From the NCBI GenBank assembly GCA_963667515.2, contig CAXXXY010000009.1, positions 85,214-149,213 of the forward strand: a stretch of DNA of 64,000 bases, read 5' to 3'. How positions within the stretch are numbered: the stretch's first letter is position 1; each line of letters begins with the position of its first letter. Below the pieces are notes generated by a model that worked only from the letters and a program-made list of their open reading frames with translations, ran no database searches and was not told the origin of the DNA. The translations under genes and the position numbers were made by a program. Of the stretch, positions 27,084 through 35,522 are shown piece after piece. The DNA is from VYDC01 sp963667515 (lineage in GTDB: Bacteria; Chloroflexota; Dehalococcoidia; UBA2979).

Positions 27084-28304
27084 GTGACACACGCTCGTCG
27101 AGTGCTCGCCGCCGCGCTGCCCGTGACCCGCGCCTCGCGCCCGCTGCTGGCGGGCGTCATCGCGGCGCTGGCCGCGCTCACGCTGCTCGCCGTGCCCGGG
27201 CCGAACGATGCGGCGCGCGCCGCCACCGAGCCAGGCGCCACCCTCTTCGCCGTGCCGCCGCCCGGCGGTGCCGTGCAGGGCGTCGCAGGGACGAGCGACC
27301 CCGCCGCACTGGCCCGCGCCCAGCTCTTCGACGTGCTCTCCATCAGCAGCTTCGAGGTGCTCGCTCAGCGCTTCTACGTCTACATCCCGGGCGCGCCCGC
27401 CGTGGTGAACAGCCTCACCTCCAGCCAGCTGAAGCCCGAGAGCATCGTCTGGCTGCGTCGCAGCGCCGCGGACGCGCGCTCGATCGCCTCGCCGTCGAGC
27501 GCGATGCGCGGCGCCCCGGAGCTGGCCGCGACCGCCCGGCTGCGGGTGCCCGTGGCCGGCGGCGCCACGCAGGGCCTCGCGGGCGTCTCCGCGCCCACCG
27601 AGCTCGTGGACGCCGTGCCGTTCGGCGTCACCTCCGTCACGCTCTTCGACTTCGCGCGGCAGCGCTTCCTCGTCTACGTCCCGGGCGCCCCTGCGCTCGT
27701 GAACACACTGGGCGCGGCCGAGCTGCAGCCGCACTCGATCGTCTGGGTGCGCCGCCCGATGGGCGACGTGACGCCGGGCGTGTCGCCGGGCGCCGTGGTC
27801 TCACTCGCGCCCTCGTCGCCGACCTTCGCGTCGGGTGGCAGCGGCGGCGGCTTCGGCGCGGCGCCTGCTCCGCCCGCGACCGGTGGCGGCGGGGGCGCGA
27901 GTGAGACCACGGCGCCCCCGCCGCCACCGAGCCCCACGGCGACGCCGAGCCCCACGGCGACGCCCGCCCCGACGGCGACGCCGAGCCCGACCGCGACGCC
28001 TACGCCGACGCCCACGCCTACCGCGACGCCGAGCCCCACGCCGACCCCGCCGGCCGGGCCGCAGGTCGCGCCTGACAGCGGCGGCTGGTCGATCGGGGTG
28101 AACGGCGCCACGGTGACCGTCTCCGGCGCGACCGCGCCCGCCGACGTGGTCGCCGCCGCCGAGGCCGCCAACGGCATGGGCGTGGCGCAGCGCGCCGTGC
28201 TCGGCGCCGGCGGCTGGCAGTTCTACGTGCCGGGCATCCCCGCGCTCAGCGACCTCGTCAGCGTAGGGCCGGGCAGCGTCTCGGCGCTCGTCTTCACGCA
28301 GTAG
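27084..28304 (+). CDS. Secreted protein with three related domains and a Pro/Thr linker
   Basis: A 406-residue exported protein not assignable to a named family. After a signal peptide (ending DAARA) come two clearly homologous units: the first runs from ATLFAVPPPGGAVQGVAGTS to RFYVYIPGAPAVVNSL, the second from ARLRVPVAGGATQGLAGVS to RFLVYVPGAPALVNTL. A Gly-rich stretch and a linker of about 45 residues of PTPTATPSPT type follow, then a C-terminal unit ending WQFYVPGIPALSDLVSVGPG, a third, shorter relative. The GTG start has GAGGGGGG upstream. Such modules are probably cell-surface or adhesive, which is inference from the layout. Confidence 0.75.
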   Translation: MTHARRVLAAALPVTRASRPLLAGVIAALAALTLLAVPGPNDAARAATEPGATLFAVPPPGGAVQGVAGTSDPAALARAQLFDVLSISSFEVLAQRFYVYIPGAPAVVNSLTSSQLKPESIVWLRRSAADARSIASPSSAMRGAPELAATARLRVPVAGGATQGLAGVSAPTELVDAVPFGVTSVTLFDFARQRFLVYVPGAPALVNTLGAAELQPHSIVWVRRPMGDVTPGVSPGAVVSLAPSSPTFASGGSGGGFGAAPAPPATGGGGGASETTAPPPPPSPTATPSPTATPAPTATPSPTATPTPTPTPTATPSPTPTPPAGPQVAPDSGGWSIGVNGATVTVSGATAPADVVAAAEAANGMGVAQRAVLGAGGWQFYVPGIPALSDLVSVGPGSVSALVFTQ

Positions 28305-28352
28305 CGCGCGGCCGGCGCGGCCGAGCGGCGCGCGGAGCGCTCACGCCGAACG

Positions 28353-28408
28353 CCCCGAGCGAGGGGCGCTCAGACGGAGGCCCCGAGCGCGGAGCGCTCA
28401 GACGGAGG
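28353..28408. repeat. Two adjacent 28-bp tandem repeats overlapping the SDR stop codon
   Basis: 28353-28380 and 28381-28408 match at 26 of 28 positions (CCCCGAGCG-N-GG-N-GCGCTCAGACGGAGG). The right copy includes the last codons and stop of the SDR gene (minus strand); the left copy is a duplication of that gene end. GCCCCGAGCGAGGGGC (28352-28367) can fold as a hairpin between the two convergent genes. Confidence 0.7.
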
Positions 28409-29216
28409 CGGTATAGCCGCCGTCCACGAGCATGTCGGCGCCTGTCATGAACGACGACTTGTCGCTCGCCAGGAATACGGCGGCGGCCGCGATCTCCTCG
28501 GGCGCGCCGAGCCGGCCGAGGATGTGCTTCGGCTCCAGGTAGCGCCGCGCGCGCTCCATGTTCCCGAACATCCCCAGCAGTCGCGGCGTCTCGACCGCGC
28601 CCGGCGAGAGGCTGTTGGCGCGGATCCCCTGCGCCGCATGGTCGAGCGCGATCACGCGCGTGAGGTGGATCAGCGCCGCCTTCGTCGCGCAGTACGCCGC
28701 CGAGCGGCCGAGCGCCACGTGCCCTAGCTGCGAGGCGATGTTGATCACGCTCCCGCCGCCCGACTCCGCCATGAGCGGGATCGCCGAGCGGCAGAGCAGG
28801 AAGGCGCCCGTCAGGTTCACGTCCAGCGAGCGGCGCCAGTCGTCGAGGTCGAGCTCGGTGACGAGCCCCGCGCCGCCCTCCCGCGTCGTGTTGTTCACGA
28901 GCGCGTGCAACGCCCCGTAGCGCTCGCGCGTGCTCTCGATCGCGGCGCGCACGCCGTCCGGGTCGGCGATGTCGCAGGCGACGGCGATCGCGTCTGCGGC
29001 TGCGCCCGCGCCGGCGGCGCGCGTCTCGTCGGCGACTGCCTCGGCGGCGGCGCCGTCGATGTCGAGGCAGACGACGGCGGCGCCCTCGGCGGCGAAGGCG
29101 TGCGCGATCGCGCGCCCGATCCCGGCACCGGCGCCGGTCACGAGCGTGATCTTGCCCGCGAGTCGCGGGGCGCTCGTCGTGCTCGTCGCGCGCGTCTCCG
29201 CCTCGGTCTCCGCCAT
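28398..29216 (-). CDS. Short-chain dehydrogenase/reductase (SDR)
   Basis: A 272-residue classical SDR. NAD(P)-binding TGAGAGIGRAIAHAF, LDIDG after beta-2 (favouring NAD), NNTTREGGAG in place of the usual NNAG, catalytic Ser in INIASQLGHVA, and YCATKAALIH (Y-x3-K). The C-terminal SDKSSFMTGADMLVDGGYTA is typical. The ATG at 29216 follows GGGGGAGG. It is transcribed in the same direction as the upstream class II aldolase (93-bp gap), so both could act in one sugar or aldehyde pathway. Confidence 0.9.
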   Translation of the reverse strand: MAETEAETRATSTTSAPRLAGKITLVTGAGAGIGRAIAHAFAAEGAAVVCLDIDGAAAEAVADETRAAGAGAAADAIAVACDIADPDGVRAAIESTRERYGALHALVNNTTREGGAGLVTELDLDDWRRSLDVNLTGAFLLCRSAIPLMAESGGGSVINIASQLGHVALGRSAAYCATKAALIHLTRVIALDHAAQGIRANSLSPGAVETPRLLGMFGNMERARRYLEPKHILGRLGAPEEIAAAAVFLASDKSSFMTGADMLVDGGYTASV

Positions 29217-29308
29217 CGCCGGACCTCCCCCCTCCGCCCCCTTGGCGTGCCGCGATCGCGCGCGGTGCGCCGCGTGCTTCTCCCGGGGCGCACCGTCACG
29301 CCGGCGCG

Positions 29309-29983
29309 TCAGCGCGGCGTGGGCGCCCCGCCGCGCGCGAGCAGCATGACGCGCGCCGACTTCTCGAGCGCGGAGACGAGGCGCAGCGCGTCCCACGGGT
29401 CGTCGCCGCGCGCGTACGGGCCGTGGCCGCGCGTCACCACCACGGGCGTCTCGTGCAGCGCCTCGGCGACCGCCTCCGCCTGCGTCGCCCACTCCACGTC
29501 GATCACGGGCACGCGCCCGAGGAAGTGCCGCCCCTCGAGGTCGAGCGGCTCGATCGCGTCGCGCCCGGCGTCGAGCGAGAGCGCGATCGTGCACCCGGGG
29601 TGGCCGTGGAGCACAGCGCGGACGCCAGGGTGCTCGCGGTAGATCGCGAGGTGCGTCGCGGTATCCGAGGAGGGCGCCCGCGCGCCCGGCGCGGTCCCGC
29701 CGTCGAGCGGCACCTCTACGAGATCGGTCGGCGCGAGCCGCCCGAGCATCGCCCCCGTCGCGGTGATCAGCATCGAGGCCGCTCGCGCGCCGCCGCTCTC
29801 CTCGCCGGCGCCGAGGCGCGCGCCGCCCTCGCCGCCGCCCTCCTCGCCGCCGCCATCCTCCGGCATACGACTAGAAACATTGCCGCCGTGGGAGTCGACG
29901 AGGCACTCGGCGTGGAAGAAGCGGGCGGCCTCGATCAGCGCCGCCGCCAGCTCGCCGCGCCCCCGGCCCTCGACCGCCGCCAT
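29309..29983 (-). CDS. Class II aldolase/adducin-family protein
   Basis: A 224-residue zinc enzyme of the fuculose-phosphate aldolase / MtnB superfamily. Zinc ligands are seen in VLHGHPGCTI (H-x-H) and VTRGHGPYARG; substrate-phosphate loops are DSHGGNVSSRM and ITATGAMLG. An acidic Gly/Glu-rich insert (EDGGGEEGGGEGG) lies near residue 42. It is divergent from mtnA, 58 bp apart. Together they fit salvage of 5-methylthioribose or 5-deoxyribose 1-phosphate, where MtnA makes the ribulose 1-phosphate that a class II aldolase splits (DHAP shunt). A methylthioribulose-phosphate dehydratase (MtnB) is the alternative. Confidence 0.82.
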   Translation of the reverse strand: MAAVEGRGRGELAAALIEAARFFHAECLVDSHGGNVSSRMPEDGGGEEGGGEGGARLGAGEESGGARAASMLITATGAMLGRLAPTDLVEVPLDGGTAPGARAPSSDTATHLAIYREHPGVRAVLHGHPGCTIALSLDAGRDAIEPLDLEGRHFLGRVPVIDVEWATQAEAVAEALHETPVVVTRGHGPYARGDDPWDALRLVSALEKSARVMLLARGGAPTPR

Positions 29984-30041
29984 GCGCCGCCCCCCGCTCG
30001 CGCGGTGCCCCGAGCCCGACCGCGGACGCTAGCATGCCGTC

Positions 30042-31148
30042 ATGGCGAGCAGCGCGCGCGGCCCCACCCACGACCCCGCCGCCGGCGGGCCCGCCGAGGC
30101 CGCCCCCTACGAGGCGGTCGCATGGCGCGCGGGGCGGCTGCGCCTGCTCGACCAGACGTTGCTGCCGGCGGTAGAGCGCTACCTGGAGATCGCCGACCTC
30201 GACGCGGCGTGCGAGGCGATCCGCTCGATGCGGGTGCGCGGCGCTCCCGCCATCGGCATCGCCGCCGGCTACGCGCTCGCGGCGGAGGCCGGGCGGCTCG
30301 TGCCGCGCGCCTCGGGCGCCGCGCAGCTCCGCGAGGCGCTGGAGGCGGTCGCCGAGCGCCTGGGCGCCACGCGGCCCACCGCGGTCAACCTGCGCTGGGC
30401 GCTCGATCGGCTGCTGGCCGCCGCGGCGGGCGCCCCGACCCCGGCGGCCGTCGCCGCCGTCGTGGAGGCGGAGGCGCGCCGCCTGCACGAGCAGCAGCGA
30501 GCGGCCGATCGCGCGATGGCCGACGCCGCCTGCGCGCTGCTCGCCGAGTCAGGGGCCGGCGCGGGCGCGGGGGCGACCGTCATCACGCACTGCAACACCG
30601 GGCCGCTGGCCACGGGCGGCTCCGGCACGGCGCTGGGCGCGGTGATCGAGGCGCATCGCCGCGGCCTCGTCGCCGAGGCGCTCGTCGACGAGACGCGGCC
30701 GCGGCTGCAGGGGGCCCGCCTGACGGCGTGGGAGCTGGCGCGCCACGGCGTCCCGTCCCGCGTCATCGCCGACGGCGCGGCGGCGTGGCTGATCGGGCAG
30801 CGCTGCGTCGCGGCCGCGCTCGTCGGTGCCGACCGCATCGCGGCCAACGGCGACACGGCGAACAAGATCGGGACGCTGGGGCTGGCGCTGGCCTGCGCGC
30901 ACCACGGGGTGCCGCTCTACGTGGTCGCGCCGCTCTCGACGGTCGACGCCGCAGCGCCCGACGGCGGCGCGATCCCGGTCGAGGAGCGCGACGAGCGGGA
31001 GCTGCTGGAGGCGGACGGCGTCGCCCTCGCGGCGCCCGGCGCGCGCGCCCTGAACCCCGCCTTCGATGTGACGCCGGCGGCGCTGATCGCGGCGATCGTG
31101 ACGGAGCGCGGCGCGCTGCGCCCCCCCTACACGCACTCCCTCTCCTAG
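30042..31148 (+). CDS. mtnA: S-methyl-5-thioribose-1-phosphate isomerase (MtnA)
   Basis: Isomerises 5-methylthioribose 1-phosphate (or 5-deoxyribose 1-phosphate) to the ribulose form in SAM by-product salvage. The 368-residue protein shows MRVRGAPAIGIAAGYALA, PTAVNLRWALDR, the catalytic Cys in ITHCNTGPLATGG, VDETRPRLQGARLTAWEL and the catalytic Asp in VGADRIAANGDTANKIGT, and ends in NPAFDVTP followed by the short family tail. The ATG follows a proline-rich leader of about 20 residues before the conserved part. The pathway partners mtnP and mtnK are not in the window. Confidence 0.95.
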   Translation: MASSARGPTHDPAAGGPAEAAPYEAVAWRAGRLRLLDQTLLPAVERYLEIADLDAACEAIRSMRVRGAPAIGIAAGYALAAEAGRLVPRASGAAQLREALEAVAERLGATRPTAVNLRWALDRLLAAAAGAPTPAAVAAVVEAEARRLHEQQRAADRAMADAACALLAESGAGAGAGATVITHCNTGPLATGGSGTALGAVIEAHRRGLVAEALVDETRPRLQGARLTAWELARHGVPSRVIADGAAAWLIGQRCVAAALVGADRIAANGDTANKIGTLGLALACAHHGVPLYVVAPLSTVDAAAPDGGAIPVEERDERELLEADGVALAAPGARALNPAFDVTPAALIAAIVTERGALRPPYTHSLS

Positions 31149-31411
31149 GGCAGCGTTCCGCTGCACTCGAGGGCTGCCGCTCCTGCTAGAGGCTGGGCAA
31201 CCGTCGGTTGCATGCGGGGGTGCCGCCGCCTGCGAGGCGTCGGTCTCTGGGCGCCGCAGGTGGCTCGCGGAGCGGGCGGCGCGCGCCGGGGAAGGGGGAG
31301 CGGGCGGAGTCGCGTGAGGCGGCCCCGCCGGCCCGACCGATTCTCGGCGGGCGGCGGGGGCCGGTACTCGTGCAGGAGCGGCAGCCCCTCGAGTGCGGCG
31401 GAACGCTGCTC
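31148..31411. repeat. Intergenic inverted-repeat element A (about 40-bp arms)
   Basis: The left arm (31148-31186, beginning GGGCAGCGTTCCGCTGCACT) and the right arm (31372-31411) are reverse complements at about 37 of 40 positions, with one gap. They bracket 185 bp in which I see no gene. The left arm begins at the last base of the mtnA stop codon; the right arm runs onto the stop codon of the convergent zinc-ribbon gene. A related pair lies at 42948-43107. It may be a long terminator-like hairpin or a small non-autonomous mobile element. Confidence 0.75.
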
Positions 31412-32687
31412 AGGCGGCGGCGCTCTCCTCCGAGAGCAGCGCGTCGATCAGATCGACGCGGCGCCCGATCGCCGCGATCTCGCTCTTCGCCTCCTCGATG
31501 CGGTGCTCGACGTCGGCGCGGCGAGCGACCAGCCGGCGGTGCTCCTCGTGCAGCGCCGAGCCGAGGCTGCCGTCGCCGTCGCCCGTGGCGGGCTCGGCAG
31601 GCGCCGCGCCATCGCTCGCGCGGTATGCGCGCTCGTCGGATGCGGTCACCACCATCGTCGACTCCTTCGGTTCGTCTGGCTCGCTGCCGGGCTCATCGCC
31701 GCCGTGCTCTACCTGCGTCGCGGACGGTTCACGCGCATCCGCTGCCTCGTCATCGTCGCCGAGCGCCGCCAGGGCGCTCGCGACCGGGTCGCCGCTCGGG
31801 TCGACGTGCGCGGGGTTGCCGGCGCTGGAGGGCGGCGCCGCGGACGCGGTCGCGGGATCGCGGGTCTCGTGCTCGCCGCCCGTGTGCTCGGGCGCCTCGC
31901 CGTGCGGCCTGTCGTCGTCGCGCTCCATCTCCCGCTCCTCGTCGTGCTGCCGGGGGAGCTCCGCCGCCGGCTCCTGCTGCATCGCCGCGCCGAACGCGTC
32001 CGGCGCTCCGGGCGTCTGCTCCGGTGGGATGTCCTGCGCCGAGGCGCTCGGCCCGGCGATCTCGGCCGCGCCGCCGAACTCGGGCACCTCGACGTCGGGC
32101 ACCTCGACGCCGGGCCCCTCGACGCCGTCCGCGGCGTCGTCCTCGAAGGCGGCCTGCGGCGCCGTGCCGTCGTCCGCGTCGCTGTCCTCGGGCTCGTGGC
32201 GGGCCCACTGCTCGCTGATCGAGGGCGGCTCGAGGCCCGCGATCGAGGGCGGCTCGATGTCGGTGGCTGCCTCGTCGGTCGCGTCCGGGCCGAGCGCGGC
32301 CTGCGCGGCGGGGGACCACCCGCCGGCGAACCTCGGCTCGGCGACGGCCGCGGCGGCCGGCTCCGCGGCCGGCTCCACGGCCGACTCCACGAGCAGCTCC
32401 GCAGCCGGCTCCACGGGCAACTCCGTCGGCGTCTCGAACGGCGTCTCGGGGGGCAGATCCTCGGCGGGCTCGAAGCCTAGCGCGACGATCGGCACGCCCG
32501 TGGCGAGCTCGTGCGGCGCGAGCGTCTCCGGCTCCGCGCCGGGGCCGAAGCCCAGCAGCTTGCGAACGCGCTCCGCACAGGAGGGGCAGTAGCTCGTGCC
32601 GTTTCCCAGGAGCGTCAGCGTCTCGCCGCGGCTCTGGCACCCGGCGCAGCGCTTCGTCTCCGAACGGCGTCCCAGCGACAGTCCCAT
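31410..32687 (-). CDS. Zinc-ribbon protein with long acidic linker and C-terminal coiled coil
   Basis: A 425-residue protein I cannot name. An N-terminal zinc ribbon (CAGC...YCPSC, about residues 14-37) is followed by some 300 residues of low-complexity Glu/Ala/Pro sequence that is probably disordered, including the repeats EPPSIAGLEPPSI and PDVEVPEF. A C-terminal helix (HEEHRRLVARRADVEHRIEEA to IDALLSEE) has coiled-coil heptads. The ATG has GGAGAG upstream. The layout suggests a scaffold or nucleic-acid-associated protein that oligomerises through the coiled coil; there is no signal peptide. Confidence 0.72.
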   Translation of the reverse strand: MGLSLGRRSETKRCAGCQSRGETLTLLGNGTSYCPSCAERVRKLLGFGPGAEPETLAPHELATGVPIVALGFEPAEDLPPETPFETPTELPVEPAAELLVESAVEPAAEPAAAAVAEPRFAGGWSPAAQAALGPDATDEAATDIEPPSIAGLEPPSISEQWARHEPEDSDADDGTAPQAAFEDDAADGVEGPGVEVPDVEVPEFGGAAEIAGPSASAQDIPPEQTPGAPDAFGAAMQQEPAAELPRQHDEEREMERDDDRPHGEAPEHTGGEHETRDPATASAAPPSSAGNPAHVDPSGDPVASALAALGDDDEAADAREPSATQVEHGGDEPGSEPDEPKESTMVVTASDERAYRASDGAAPAEPATGDGDGSLGSALHEEHRRLVARRADVEHRIEEAKSEIAAIGRRVDLIDALLSEESAAA

Positions 32688-32843
32688 GGCCGCTCTCCAT
32701 CCTCGGCGCGCGAGGTCGTCGCGGCGGCCGCGGCTCCCGCACCCGCCTCCGCGCGTGCCGGCCCGGCCATTCGCATCACGCCAATCGCATCCCGATCGTC
32801 GGCAACGCTCGCGGGGCACTGAAGCTCGGAGGCGCCGCGAGCG

Positions 32844-33491
32844 TCAGCGTCTGCCCGCATCCGCGAGCCCCCCCTCCCGTAGCTCTCGTACAAGCGTGGC
32901 CGCCACCTGGTCGACCCGCGGCGCGCCCTCCTGCGCGACGATCACGGCGCCTCCCACCGCCACCACCGCTACGAAGAGCTGCGTCGCCGGCGGCTCGATC
33001 GCGGCGCAGGTGAGCAGCCAGCCGCCGGCTCCCGCGATCGGCGCGGCCGCCGAGGCGCAGCGGTGCGACGGCGTGTCCCCGCTCGCCAGCAGGGCGGCGA
33101 GCGACTGCGCGACCGCGTCGTCCCGCGCGTCGAGCAGCTCCATGCCGCCGCCGCCGCCTGCGCCGGCCGTCGCGACGTAGGAGTCGACCAGCAGGTCGAG
33201 GGGCAGCCCGGCGGCGCGCGCCTCCTCCAGCACGCCCGAGCGCTGGACGATCTGCCGCAGGAAGCGGTCGCGGGGCTGGGGGGAGGTGACGGCGGTGCGG
33301 CCGTAGGCCTCGCCGGCGGCGCCGGCCAGCGCCGCGAGCAGCAGCGACGAGCGCTCGCCGAGCGCGGGCGTCGGCGACGCCGGGGGGCGCTCGTCGGCCC
33401 GCGCGCCGCTCGTGCCGCCGCCCTCTCGACCGTTGGCGCCGCACGCAGCGGCGAGGGACGCGAGCGCCGCGAGGAGCAGCGCCGCTCGCAG
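32844..33491 (-). CDS. Predicted lipoprotein of unknown function
   Basis: A lipobox LASLAAAC follows a hydrophobic AALLLAALASL stretch, so the mature protein would be lipid-anchored at a Cys. The mature part (about 200 residues) has SPQPRDRFLRQIVQRSGVL, a Gly-rich turn, and LLTCAAIEPPATQLFVAVVAV; I do not recognise it. No ATG, GTG or TTG sits at a suitable place in frame; the best fit is a CTG at 33491 giving (M)RAALLLAALASLAAAC. Either a rare CTG start or a sequence error is implied. It is downstream of the NarL-type regulator on the same strand. Confidence 0.6.
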   Translation of the reverse strand: MRAALLLAALASLAAACGANGREGGGTSGARADERPPASPTPALGERSSLLLAALAGAAGEAYGRTAVTSPQPRDRFLRQIVQRSGVLEEARAAGLPLDLLVDSYVATAGAGGGGGMELLDARDDAVAQSLAALLASGDTPSHRCASAAAPIAGAGGWLLTCAAIEPPATQLFVAVVAVGGAVIVAQEGAPRVDQVAATLVRELREGGLADAGRR

Positions 33492-33547
33492 CGCAGCCCC
33501 GCGCCGGCCCGTGGCCCGCCGCCCGCGACCGGCAGTCGCGGGCGGAT

Positions 33548-33569
33548 TGCCCGCCGAAACGGCGGCGGG
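33548..33569 (-). terminator. Hairpin between the response regulator and the lipoprotein
   Basis: GCCCGCCG and CGGCGGGC form an 8-bp perfect stem around a 6-base loop, starting 3 bp after the regulator stop. There is no T-run, so it may be a weak terminator, attenuator or mRNA-stabilising stem between co-directional genes. Confidence 0.4.
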
Positions 33570-33571
33570 CG

Positions 33572-34198
33572 CTAGTCCACCTCCAGCCCTTCGCGGACGG
33601 CGACCACCGCCGCCTGCGTCCGGTCGGAGGCGCCCAGCTTCTCGATCAGCTGCTGCACCACATTCTTGATGGTACCGACGCTGTAGCCGAGCTGCGCGGC
33701 GATCTCGCGGTTGGTGTGCCCGCGGGCGACCAGCCGCAGCGTGTTGCGCTCGCGCTCGCTGAGCGTGTCGAGGATGCCGGTGGGGCTCGCCGGCCGCGGC
33801 GAGCGCTGCACGAGCTGGCGCAGCATCTCCGCGTCGATCATCGAGCCGCCGTCCGAGGCGGACTGGAGCGTGGAGAGCAGCAGCTCCCGCGACATCCCCT
33901 TCAGCAGGTAGCCGGCGGCCCCGGCCTCGATCGCCTCGCGCAGGTACTCCTGGCTCTCGAAGCTGGTGACGATGACGACGGCGACGTCGGGGCATTGCTG
34001 CTTGATGAGCCGCGCCGCCGTCAGCCCGTCCATGTCCGGCATGCGCACGTCCATGAGCACGACGTCGGGGAGCAGCTCGGGGGCGCGCTGGACGGCCTCG
34101 GCGCCCGTCGCGGCCTCGCCGCAGACCTCGACGCCGGGCACCTGCAACAGCGCGCGCAGGCCCGATCGCACGACGGTGTGGTCGTCGACGATCAGCAC
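33572..34198 (-). CDS. NarL/LuxR-family response regulator
   Basis: A 208-residue two-domain regulator. Receiver: LIVDDHTVVRSGLRALL, phosphoacceptor in VVLMDVRMPDMDGL, VIVTSFES and LLKGMS (Lys). Output: a LuxR helix-turn-helix, LSERERNTLRLVARGHTN followed by REIAAQLGYSVGTIKNVV and LIEKLGASDRTQAAV. I took the GTG at 34198 although the natural strand could begin two or three codons earlier (IRVLIVDD); no ATG is available there. The cognate kinase is not adjacent. The downstream lipoprotein is the nearest possible target. Confidence 0.9.
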   Translation of the reverse strand: MLIVDDHTVVRSGLRALLQVPGVEVCGEAATGAEAVQRAPELLPDVVLMDVRMPDMDGLTAARLIKQQCPDVAVVIVTSFESQEYLREAIEAGAAGYLLKGMSRELLLSTLQSASDGGSMIDAEMLRQLVQRSPRPASPTGILDTLSERERNTLRLVARGHTNREIAAQLGYSVGTIKNVVQQLIEKLGASDRTQAAVVAVREGLEVD

Positions 34199-34558
34199 GC
34201 GGATCGCCTCGACGACGGCGTCGTCGTCGGGCGGCGGCGCGTTCAGGCTGTCGCTCCGCCGCTCGCCGCGCCGCTGGTGGGTGCACGCATCTCCGTCGCC
34301 TCTCGGCTGGCGGTGGTGGACCGCGACGCGAGTCTATCGAGCGCCTGGCCCCGGCGAACCCGGATTCGCGCGCTTCTGGCCAGCCGGCCATCGCACGGTG
34401 GCCGTCCGACCACGAGCCCCCATCGCGCGTGGATTCAGGCACCATGCTCGGCGGCGCGCCCGAGAGCGTGAGGCCGCTCACGTACTCGGGCGCGCGGGGG
34501 CCGGAAGCTGGGCCGCGCGGCGGGGCACGCCCGCGCGGCGGTAGGGGAGGAGAGCGCC
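34199..34558. other. Divergent intergenic region, no gene seen
   Basis: 360 bp between the divergent response regulator and the DUF5996-like gene. It must hold both promoters. Several short open frames here have no family character and no ribosome-binding site. A good GGGGAGGAGAG at about 34545-34555 serves the gene at 34559. Confidence 0.35.
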
Positions 34559-35428
34559 GTGACGAGCGTGACGGAGCGCTGGGAGCCGCTGGGGGGCCAC
34601 GGGGCGACGGAGCTCGTCGCTGCGCGCGAGCAGCTGCACTGCGCGGCCCAGATCGTGGCCTCGGTGCCGCGCGTGCTCGCCGAGCCGCAGCCCGACTGGA
34701 GCCACAGCGCGCTGCAGTGGGACGGCGACCAGCGGGCGATGCTGAGCAACGTCATCGCGGGCGCCACGCCCTTCCGCGTAGCTCTGCGGCCCGCCGAGCT
34801 ACTGGTGCTGCTGCTCCCCGCCGCGGGCGACGAGGCGCTTGCGGAGCTCCCCGTCGGCGGGCTCACCGTCGAGGAGCTCTTCGGCTGGCTCAGCGAGCGC
34901 AGCGTCGCGCTCACCGGGCAGGCGCTGCCGAAGCCGCTCGAGGAGGCCGAGGAGGGGCTGCCCGAGCCCTGCAGCGCCGGGCACCGCTTCGACGCGAGCG
35001 ACGGCTCGGCGCTCGCCGAGCTGGAGCGCTACTACGTGGACGCGGCGGGCGCGCTGGCCGCAGCCGCGGGATCGCGCGCGGGCGCCTCGCCGCTGCGCAT
35101 CTGGCCGCACCACCTGGACCTCGCCACGCTCATCACGCTGGACGAGGGCAAGGATGCGGAGGAGGCGCGCAGCGTCGGCGTCGGCATGCAGCCCGGCGAC
35201 GGCGGCTACGCCGAGCCGTACTTCTACGTGACGCCGTGGCCGTACCCGCCCGCCGAGGGGCTGCCCGAGCTCGCGGGTGGCGGCCGCTGGCACACCGAGG
35301 GCTGGATGGGCGCGCTGCTGCTGGGCAGCGACCTCGCGGCCGCCGAGGGCGCAGCGGCGCAGTCCGCCCAGCTCGAGGCCTTCCTCGACTCGGCGGTGGG
35401 CGGCGCGCTGGGGCTGCTGGGCGCGTAG
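34559..35428 (+). CDS. DUF5996-like protein
   Basis: A 289-residue cytoplasmic protein resembling the DUF5996 family, whose function is unknown. Recognisable parts are LHCAAQIVASVPRVLA, HSALQWDGDQRAMLSN, the central SPLRIWPHHLDLATLITL and GYAEPYFYVTPWPYP, and the closing GRWHTEGWMGALLLGSDL. These aromatic, His-containing segments are the most conserved-looking. A GTG start with a strong GGGGAGGAG site. Family membership is from memory of the WPHHxDLA motif and should be treated as likely, not certain. Confidence 0.7.
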   Translation: MTSVTERWEPLGGHGATELVAAREQLHCAAQIVASVPRVLAEPQPDWSHSALQWDGDQRAMLSNVIAGATPFRVALRPAELLVLLLPAAGDEALAELPVGGLTVEELFGWLSERSVALTGQALPKPLEEAEEGLPEPCSAGHRFDASDGSALAELERYYVDAAGALAAAAGSRAGASPLRIWPHHLDLATLITLDEGKDAEEARSVGVGMQPGDGGYAEPYFYVTPWPYPPAEGLPELAGGGRWHTEGWMGALLLGSDLAAAEGAAAQSAQLEAFLDSAVGGALGLLGA

Positions 35429-35522
35429 CCCGCAGCCCCCGGGGAGCAGCCCCCGGCACGTCCGACGCCGAGGGCTGGACGCGCGGCGTAGGATGCACCT
35501 GCGAATCTTTGCAGGAGCATCC

